A stretch of 64,000 nt of DNA from Ligustrum vulgare (Eukaryota > Streptophyta > Magnoliopsida > Lamiales > Oleaceae). Under the pieces are notes generated by a model, which was not told the DNA's origin, did no database searches, and worked only from the letters and a program-made list of their open reading frames with translations. How positions within the stretch are numbered: position 1 is the first letter of the stretch; every line of letters begins with the position of its first letter. This document shows, piece by piece, positions 58,042-64,000 of the stretch. The position numbers and the translations under genes are program-made. The stretch covers positions 52,652,596 through 52,716,595 of the forward strand of contig OY743177.1 in the NCBI GenBank assembly GCA_963555705.1. Reading direction: 5' to 3'.

Positions 58042-61000
58042 ATTGTTGTTGTTGTTGATGTAGATATTTTTCTCATTCTTATTAAAGAAATTTCATTGTT
58101 TCAAGATTGTGTTGGAGCTATTGACAGTACCCATATTCTAGCAATTGTAATTGGAAGTGATGTTAGCAGTTATTGTAATTGTCATGGTACAATTTCACAA
58201 AATGTTTTAGCCGTTTGTAATTTCGATTTGAAATTCATTTATGTGCTTAGTGGGTAGGAGGGGTCTGCACATGACTCAAAAGTGTTGAATGATGCTTTAT
58301 AAAGAAAAAACAGACTTAAAGTACAACAAGGTATGCTTTGTATATTTTTAATTACATGTTTGGTAGTTCTACTTATAATTGTATGTTTTCATGTAAATAT
58401 TTGTTGGTAGATTGTGGATTTCCAAATCGGCGCCAATTTTTAGCTCCATTTCGAGGCATCCGCTAATATCTTCAAGATTTTACCAGTCAAGGTCGTGACC
58501 TTGAAAATGCAAAAGTGTTGTTCAATCTTCGACATGCTTCCTTAAGAAACATAATTAAGCGGATATTTGGAATTTTTAAAGCAAGGTTCACAATTTTTAA
58601 AACAGCTCCTCAATTTCTGTTACACCCACTCCCAATGTTGAGTACTATTTTCTTAGAATTAAAAATTTTGGGACTAAATTAAGTATCATTTCAACTTGGG
58701 GACCTTGCTGCAGTTTTCTATATATTTGAAAATTTTGGCACACGTTCTTTTTTTGTTTAAATTTATGCTTGGTCCAATTCCTTGATCTATGCTTTTGCCC
58801 TTTAAGACAATAAGGAATTATTGACCATCATATGGTAGGCATATTTGGAAGGTAGACATATATGGAAGTATGTACATAGGTTATTCATGCAAGAGTAAGA
58901 ATCTTCAATTCCTACACTAATTTCAAGGCAATTGACCCCCTTTCAATGCTAGAATTAAATGGTCTACCCCCATCATGGCTAATCCCTATTAATGCATGAC
59001 CACTATCATGTCCTATATAAGACACCTCTCCCACATGAATATGCACACCATTGTCAATTTATATACACACACACATAAAACTATTGGAAGAGAATTCTAG
59101 GTGGATTTACGTATCTTCACTTCGTCTTTTCTACATTCTTTTAGGCAAGTATGTTTTCTATGTTTTGGATCATACTATGAAATCAATTTCAAGAAATTGT
59201 TATGGGTCCCACATGATATGATATGATATATTTATGACTATGCTAAGGGACCGGAGTTTAGTAGCGCTACACATAAGAATTCTTACCACTTATGTTCGGT
59301 AAAATCCTTGTGTCTCCCTATGTTGATTATGATCCTTATGTTATTCATGAAAATTGTTTTTGACATGCTTACTGAGGTTTTATAAATCTCATTCCACGAT
59401 ATTTCTTCCTTTTAGAAAATTGATGATTCGAGGCGGTCAACATGGAGGTGGCAAAAGTGGCCAAGATTGATGAGATTATTGGATTAAATACTTTAAATTT
59501 TCTATGTTTTGATATCCTTTTATGCAAAAACAATATTCACTAATTTAATTCCGCAAATTAAATTATGACTTTGGAAGTCGCACTCTATTAATTCAGTTAT
59601 GAAATAAATTCTTATTATAATTGCTATTTAAGTCTCGATAATATGATTTAAATCTCTATTTAGTGTCACTCGAATGGTCAAGAGTTCGGGTCGTCACAAT
59701 TTCAATATAGAACACAAGTAGAGCTAGTGTTAACTTGTGTGGGAGTACATAATTTTCTACGTAATGAGTGTCGTTCCGATGAGTTTCAAGTTGAACCAAA
59801 TGATGAAGTTCCATCAACTCTATCAATGCTAGATGATCAAGAGGACAATTTTGGACCACTTTATGAGTCAAGAACAACAAAGAGAGCATGCTAATGAGTG
59901 GCGAGCTACTATAGCTACCAATATGTGGAATGATTTTGGGCATGTTGATTAGCTAATTTTTTCTTCACTGATTGTTTTTATAAATATTGGTACTTGGGTT
60001 ATTTATTTATGTTATTGAGTTGACTAATAATTATATGTTACCTATATATTATTATTATTATTATTATTATTAAATGTAAGAAGTGCGAATATGAACATAG
60101 TACAATTTTTTTGGAGTCGATATTGAATATGATTTTATTTTTCCTCCATTTTTTTTAATTACAAATGTTTCTCTGTCCTAAACTTATTTATCTCTCACAC
60201 CGTATTTTTTATTTTATATTTTTTGTAAATCACTTGACATGTAATTATTATTAATGATTCACATTCACGCCATACAAAAATTAATCTATAGTGTTCAAGT
60301 TTTTCAATTATTAAAAAATAAAAGTATGTAAAAGTCTATGAAAGTCTTTAAAACAATTAACAAAAGTCTTTTAAAAAAATATTCACAAAAGTCTTTGAAA
60401 ATCTATACAAATCCATAAAAGTCATTAAAATCCATCAAAAAAGCTCATTAAAAGTCTTTAAATGTCTTTCAAAATCCTAATTGAATAAACCCCCTTAATG
60501 AAATTGACAATAATTCCAAAGCTGAAACAAATACTATAAGAACCAAGGAAAAAATAACCACTTTCCAACAGAAATGAAATAAAATTATATGTGCTTTCGG
60601 GTCGAAAATATATTATTGAAATGTATTTTAGCAATTTCCACATGGCACATCATAAAATGTTTTGAGAAATTAGTTTACATTTGACTTACAAGTTACTTGT
60701 TCTAATTGGTTTAGCTATTTAATAAGCACATAATCATAGGAAGGGTTTTTTTAATCAAAAATATAAAATTATTATAAACAACTTCAATCGATATTTAGTG
60801 AATTAAAACAAAGGATTCTTGAATGTAATAGATATCAGTGAACTAGTGAAGTATTTTACAATTACAGGATACATTTTTATCAGAAGCACAAGTTAATCAA
60901 TTCTACTTGAAAACTAAAAAATGTTGGCAGAAACAAAGGAACACGTTTTCAAAGAAAACTTTCAGCTCACTGAATATCATAAGAAAAATAAAGAGCTTAT

Positions 61001-62017
61001 TTTGTTCACTACAGTAATCACAGGAAACAAGGACGAACAAATAATTTCTGCAACTCCTCTTTCATTAACAAATAAAAATTTCTGCTGTCCTAATTTCCGA
61101 ACCTTAGAAATCAAAGGTTATCCTATCCACCTCTGCACATTCTTATTACTCAAATTTTCATATCGTGTACTAAATTAACTATAGTTTATCCTCTATTTAT
61201 TTCCTTAATACTCCGAGTTTTACTCCTGTTCTTTAGGTATAAAACAGATTGTAGCAATCCCTATCAAACAGATAAATTGATACAGAAGCTAATCTACAGT
61301 ACTTATTTCGATTATTTTCATTAAAAAGAGGAGAGCAGTGACCATTAATTTGACAAACCTTCCAGCATCTTCGGGGCTAAATTCAACATCGTTACACCCC
61401 AAGCTCCTTGCGTGGGCCACCATACTCCTTGCCTTCTCAATCACCTGCTCCGGGGTCATCTTCAATTTGTACTTCATATGGATTTCACTGGTGGCAATGA
61501 AAGTGTGAATTCTGGGCTTCTTAGCCCCCTTCACAGCCTCCCATGCCTTCTCAATATCCTTCTTGTTACACCTAGCCAAGCCACATATAACTGGCACGTG
61601 CACCTCCTGAGCATCGGCATCACCGGAATCAACATTTCCTACCTCCCGGGCAATCAATTTCACAGCCTCGAAATCAGCCTCGGAGGAGGCAGGGAATCCC
61701 GCCTCGATAATATCCACGCCAAGCCTGGCAAGCTGACGAGCGATATCGAGCTTCTCCTTGGTGGTCATGGTGGCGCCGGGAGACTGTTCGCCGTCGCGCA
61801 GAGTGGTGTCAAAGATGCGCACATACTTAGGGTCAGGAATATGGTTGGGGATATACTCTGGGCGGTGGCGGCGAAGGGAGCAGCGGAGGGTGAACGCATT
61901 TCTGTCTTTCTGGGGATTGAAGCGGAAAAGGGTGTTGAGCTTATTGGAGTGAACTGAGGTAGAAGGGGTTATCGGCGGGTGGTGTCGGGAGATGGAAGAA
62001 GAGGTCGCCATTGCCAT
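44725..62017 (-). CDS. IPMS: 2-isopropylmalate synthase, plastid (leucine biosynthesis), 12 exons
   Basis: It condenses acetyl-CoA with 2-oxoisovalerate, the committed step of leucine synthesis in plastids. Exons: 62017-61359, 53453-53240, 53156-53076, 52298-52206, 52118-52032, 49788-49688, 46468-46435, 46341-46267, 46166-46083, 45985-45851, 45188-45043, 44860-44725 (614 aa, one frame). Residues 1-50 are Ser/His/Arg-rich, a likely transit peptide. The TIM-barrel domain follows: [47 protein letters not shown] and [14 protein letters not shown], then [17 protein letters not shown]. The C-terminal domain ([14 protein letters not shown] to [16 protein letters not shown]) is the leucine-sensing regulatory domain. 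Its presence argues for IPMS rather than the glucosinolate enzyme MAM, which lacks it. Intron 9 has a GC donor. Introns are swollen by transposons, but no exon is damaged. Confidence 0.95.
45413..45430. repeat. Poly-G tract in an IPMS intron
   Basis: A run of about 18 G follows GTTGTGGGGGT in the intron between exons 10 and 11. Confidence 0.8.
48194..48684. mobile_element. hAT-type MITE in IPMS intron 6
   Basis: The ends CAATGGTTTTAAAAAA and, inverted, CAATGTTTAAAAAGAC are similar. Flanking 8-mers CGTTGAAG and AATTGAAG agree in six positions. GCCTCAGGGTGAGGC-type palindromes lie inside, a known trait of one plant hAT MITE group. Confidence 0.55.
48715..48888. mobile_element. Tourist-like MITE in IPMS intron 6
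   Basis: The ends GCCTCCGTTTGGTAAC and GTTACCAAACTAAGGC are inverted repeats. The left flank is TTA and the right flank TAA. A nested TGGTTTATAAACC repeat lies inside. It matches the 25349 family. Confidence 0.7.
49789..52031 (-). other. IPMS intron 5 with an atypical C/T-rich block
   Basis: Most of it is AT-rich intron. From about 50460 to 51200 the base composition changes. There is a C/T-rich leader-like stretch, then a frame from 50789 ([20 protein letters not shown]) that resembles a gene start with a hydrophobic N-terminus but is not recognised. A SINE-like block follows. This may be an inserted or captured fragment; its ends were not found. Confidence 0.4.
51015..51199 (+). mobile_element. 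Possible SINE-like segment in IPMS intron 5
   Basis: TTGGTTCAAGTGGTAA resembles a tRNA A-box. GGTCAAATCC and ATTCGAACCC downstream resemble B-boxes, though at a wider spacing than usual. No target duplication was identified. Confidence 0.3.
52673..52990. mobile_element. MITE with ~26-bp terminal repeats in IPMS intron 3
   Basis: The left end GAGCATGCTAGGCTAAGCTG and the inverted right end GAGCATGTTTGGCTCAGCTT are similar over about 26 bp. No coding frame. The target duplication is unclear, so the superfamily is open. Confidence 0.55.
54583..54798. mobile_element. Tourist-like MITE nested in the Harbinger element
   Basis: The ends AAGGCACCGTTCGG and CCGAACGGTGCCTT are a perfect 14-bp inverted pair. 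The body (AAAAATTGGAGAGAGAAAAT, then GGTTAAAAAGTGG) matches the 25349/48715 family in reverse. The flank is TTA/TAA-type, but the exact duplication is ambiguous because the sequence is symmetrical. Confidence 0.75.
54866..55300 (+). mobile_element. 5'-truncated LINE tail
   Basis: The frame 54872-55177 encodes a typical plant L1-type ORF2 C-terminus: [50 protein letters not shown]. About 120 bp later the sequence ends TTCTTATCAAAAAAAAAA, a 3' tail. The upstream reverse transcriptase is missing. No target duplication was resolved. Confidence 0.65.
55735..55930. repeat. 99-bp tandem duplication in the Harbinger element
   Basis: GAGATTCTTGATTCTTTATC at 55746 recurs at 55845, and the following CAAGTGGTTGACAACTTTGT is also shared. 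A few differences show that it is not fresh. Confidence 0.8.
56579..57216 (+). pseudogene. Myb/SANT-like gene of the Harbinger element
   Basis: It starts [20 protein letters not shown] and continues [17 protein letters not shown]. This is the Myb/SANT-like (Myb_DNA-bind_3 type) domain found in PIF/Harbinger partner proteins and relatives. The expected Trp after TTRG is a TGA stop (56692). Later parts read [29 protein letters not shown] and, after an intron-like gap (about 56880-56985), [16 protein letters not shown] and [16 protein letters not shown], ending at 57216. In intact elements this protein binds transposon ends and helps import the transposase. This copy cannot make it. Confidence 0.75.
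57256..57560. repeat. 152-bp tandem duplication at the transposase 5' end
   Basis: AGTAATGCTTTGAGATTGTT begins at 57269 and again at 57421. The copies differ at very few positions (for example TTTCATC against TTTCTTC). The second copy runs into the transposase start ([17 protein letters not shown]). Confidence 0.85.
58012..58041. repeat. ATT microsatellite
   Basis: A run of about nine TTA/ATT units within the transposase remnant, possibly in an intron. A similar run stands at 60045-60072. Confidence 0.9.
58618..59698 (+). repeat. Solo LTR inserted in the Harbinger transposase
   Basis: It begins TGTTACACCC and ends GGTCGTCACA. ATTTC is duplicated on both sides (58613-58617 and 59699-59703), and the transposase frame resumes exactly after it. 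A TATA-like CCTATATAAG lies near 59011. There is no internal region, so it is a recombination product (solo LTR) of an unidentified retrotransposon. Confidence 0.82.
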
Positions 62018-62491
62018 TCATGAACTGAGAGAATTTTCAGAGAATCTGACAGTGGGGATGGGTTGGTTAGGGCTTAAACCCTATGCATAGGCTGACTCAC
62101 CGTCAATATTTGTCGAGCTAAGCTATTTGTACGCATTTGTTTACATTTTGGTGTACAGATTACATTTGACAATCATTCATTAACTTACCCATCACATTAC
62201 ATTCACAATCAACATCCACAATTTTACCAACACATGATCGATAAACCAATTTGGACAAAAATTATGTACAAATGGATTAATTCATATTTGTGAGCCGGAA
62301 GAATACACAAACCGATCATAAGAATAATGTACGGGTTACCAACTGGTTTACCGGTTTTTGAGTTGACAGAGTGATGATGGTTGATTTTAAAAATGATGTG
62401 ATGGATAAAGTGTTGAATATTTGACATGTGTACTGTTGGTAATTCAATCTGTAAATCAGTTAAGCAATGTAGCATAGCTCCTAGTCATAAT
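62018..62491 (-). other. IPMS 5' UTR and promoter region
   Basis: Directly before the start codon on the minus strand lies a short leader, then AT-rich DNA. No convincing TATA box was chosen. The hAT-type element at 62492 limits the native promoter to under 500 bp. Confidence 0.4.
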
Positions 62492-63370
62492 TAGGTGTAT
62501 ACACTATACATGGTTCTATATGGTTTGGTTCTCAAGAAACTAAACTGAACCAAGAATAAATGGTTCTTTTAAAGAAAAAAACTGTTAGTTCTTTTCGTAA
62601 GAGAAGAACTGAATCGTTCAGTTCTTTTGATTCTGGCTCTGGTTCCAATTCTGGTTCCGATTTCCTAAACTAAAATTTTCAAACTTAAGTAATGAATCGA
62701 TAGTAGATTCTGGCTGGTAAAAGTCGTAAGACGGTAAGGTCATCGACCTTGATCAATATGGCGAATACAAGTCATATTTGTTCTTGACATCAAAATATTC
62801 ACTCTCCTCCAGATCGTAACGTATCCCCTCATCCTTATATATGTACTTCTTCTAAATATTCTTCAATTTCTGCTCATACTTCTCTACCTTTTCAGGAAAA
62901 GTAGCACAAATTCAACAAATCTTTGAAAACAAGATAACAACTGATTGTAAAATGAAGAGTGAAGATTTATTGTTTGTTGATTCTTGAAGAACTGACAGCT
63001 GAAGGCTTGAAGCTGCATGACAAAACCTGTGAAAGATATAATTTTTAATCTATAATTTTTTGTTTATTACTTATTTTGCTTATAGTTATTGTAATATTGA
63101 ATGAGTCAATAGTTGTTGGGTAATTGATAATGACTAATGGATCGGATAACATGCATTAAGATTAAGAATTTATGATTTTTTTTTAAATTTATATTTTTAA
63201 AAAATAAAAAAAATCGATTTTGTACTATGAATTCTAGTTCTGAATCAAGAACCTACCCGAATCAGAATCGGAACCGAATGGTTCTTGATTTTTAAAACTA
63301 GAACCATTTAAAATTTTGAAAGAATCGAGTCGAACTGAACCACTGGTTTCAATTCTTTTGCCCAGACCTA
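62492..63370. mobile_element. hAT-type non-autonomous element upstream of IPMS
   Basis: Flanking 8-mers GTCATAAT (62484-62491) and GTTATAAT (63371-63378) differ at one base. The ends TAGGTGTATAC and, inverted, TAGGTCTGGGC share TAGGT. Many GGTTC/GAACC subterminal units (ATGGTTCT, TCTGGTTCC, CGGAACCGAATGG) fill both ends, as in hAT elements. No transposase is present. Confidence 0.65.
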
Positions 63371-63378
63371 GTTATAAT

Positions 63379-64000
63379 AACGATTATTGCTAGTTGTACA
63401 ATATTTTTGATAAGGTTCTTGACAATCACCAAACAAAATGATTGAATTGCCCCTGTATGTACAAGAAATGACTGAAATGGACATGCCCTGTACTTAATCC
63501 CTTCAGAAGCCAAAAATTCAAAATCTTGTCCTCCATTCTAAAAAAAATGTGGACTCTTTTCCTCTGAATACAAAAGTCTATGGTAAATTAGATCTACCTT
63601 CTACATAATATTTTCCCGTTTAGAATTCGAAAGCTTTCTCCTCTAAGCAAAGAAAGTGACTCTACCACTCATCACCTTCGAACTTGCGTACTCTTTGATC
63701 GTGAAATTGTTGGGCAACGCGATTTTGGATACTTGTCTTTATTTTTGAAACTCTTTTCGGTAGCCTAGGTACTAAAACTTAAAACCGACCTTTATTACAC
63801 TTCATTTGAATTTAGTATTCCTAAAAGGGATTCACAAGTTTTGGGCAAGATCGAGAAATAAGTTCTGAGATATTGGGAGAAGTTTAGGTTTTGAGTTTTA
63901 GTTTGTATTTTTTGGAGTGTAGATATCGTTTCTATGCAATTAGCTCCAAAACATGGGTATTCAAGTTCGTTGATTTACGAAGGACTCTATTTGTTTCCGT
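63379..64000. other. Right flank without recognised genes
   Basis: AT-rich sequence with a few short frames, none with a family motif. No repeats or transposon ends were identified. Confidence 0.4.

Larger units (their letters stand above)
57523..59952 (+). pseudogene. HARBI1-type PIF/Harbinger transposase pseudogene
   Basis: It begins [20 protein letters not shown]. Later parts show the DDE nuclease: [15 protein letters not shown] (first Asp), [34 protein letters not shown] (second Asp), [14 protein letters not shown] and [20 protein letters not shown]. The family normally has Glu in the last motif (VIER), but AAG gives Lys here. Stops (after DDPTHF; TAG in LSG-stop-EGSAHD) and frame changes are present. 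A solo LTR (58618-59698) splits the gene after APQFL, and it resumes [20 protein letters not shown] to the stop at 59952. It cannot be active. Confidence 0.85.
53803..60494 (+). mobile_element. PIF/Harbinger transposon (6.7 kb) in IPMS intron 1
   Basis: TTA duplications flank it (53800-53802 and 60495-60497). The terminal repeats are GGGGGGTTTATTTAATAGAG and, inverted, GGGGGTTTATTCAATTAGGA. It carries both genes of an autonomous PIF/Harbinger element on the plus strand, a Myb/SANT-like gene (56579-57216) and a HARBI1-type transposase (57523-59952), both broken. Nested inside are a MITE (54583-54798), a LINE tail (54866-55300), local duplications and a solo LTR (58618-59698). It lies antisense to IPMS. 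MITEs at 27054 and 34972 share its ends. Confidence 0.88.

Noticed and set aside
57804..58257. Independent small genes
   Set aside because: Both frames are pieces of the broken HARBI1-type transposase.
61412..61957. 181-codon plus-strand frame
   Set aside because: It is the antisense shadow of IPMS exon 1, whose minus-strand reading has clear enzyme motifs.

Overview
The window is AT-rich flowering-plant nuclear DNA, most likely from a eudicot. Three intact nuclear genes with plant-type spliced introns lie among dense and often nested transposable elements. No tRNA, rRNA or CRISPR locus was seen. The intact genes are a pirin-like cupin gene (28656-31214, +), a RABA5-type Rab GTPase gene (32251-36427, -) and a plastid 2-isopropylmalate synthase gene (44725-62017, -). 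Their exon structures were worked out by hand from reading frame, splice sites and remembered family motifs. They do not form an operon or a shared pathway: pirin is a nuclear/cytosolic cupin, RABA5 acts in trans-Golgi/endosome traffic, and IPMS commits carbon to leucine in plastids.

Region 1 (1-15433) is nearly all one old Athila-like Ty3/gypsy element (892-15433). It has ~1.5 kb LTRs, a tRNA-Asp-type primer site and decayed gag and protease, but no polymerase. Its 5' LTR carries a hAT-type insert (1314-1987). Its 3' LTR is split by a second gypsy-type insertion (9117-14524) with a clean CTAGG target duplication. That inner element is strange: two outward-pointing gag-protease-PPT-LTR halves are joined head to head, and each LTR carries a cluster of a self-complementary motif, TTACGGCCGTAA.

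Region 2 (15434-28560) has no intact gene. It holds a ~1.2 kb degenerate repeat field full of TTCnnGAA dyads, an LTR remnant, a Helitron 3' end (22246) preceded by fragments that look captured from three unrelated genes (arabinogalactan protein, NEK kinase, NAC factor), hAT elements, Tourist-like and Stowaway-like MITEs, and a PIF/Harbinger MITE.

Region 3 (28561-36500) holds pirin and RABA5 in convergent orientation. The pirin intron 5 contains a SINE-like insert inside a MITE. The RABA5 intron contains a second derivative of the Harbinger family.

Region 4 (36500-44120) holds a decayed hAT transposase gene interrupted by a hAT-like MITE, then a decayed Ty1/copia element with both LTRs.

Region 5 (44121-64000) is IPMS, with twelve exons over 17.3 kb. 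Intron 1 is 7.9 kb because it hosts a 6.7 kb PIF/Harbinger element (53803-60494) with a Myb/SANT-like gene and a dead HARBI1-type transposase. That element itself contains a MITE, a LINE tail and a 1.1 kb solo LTR. Its terminal repeats match the MITEs at 27054 and 34972, so one transposon family has marked all three parts of this window. A hAT-type element lies upstream of the IPMS promoter.
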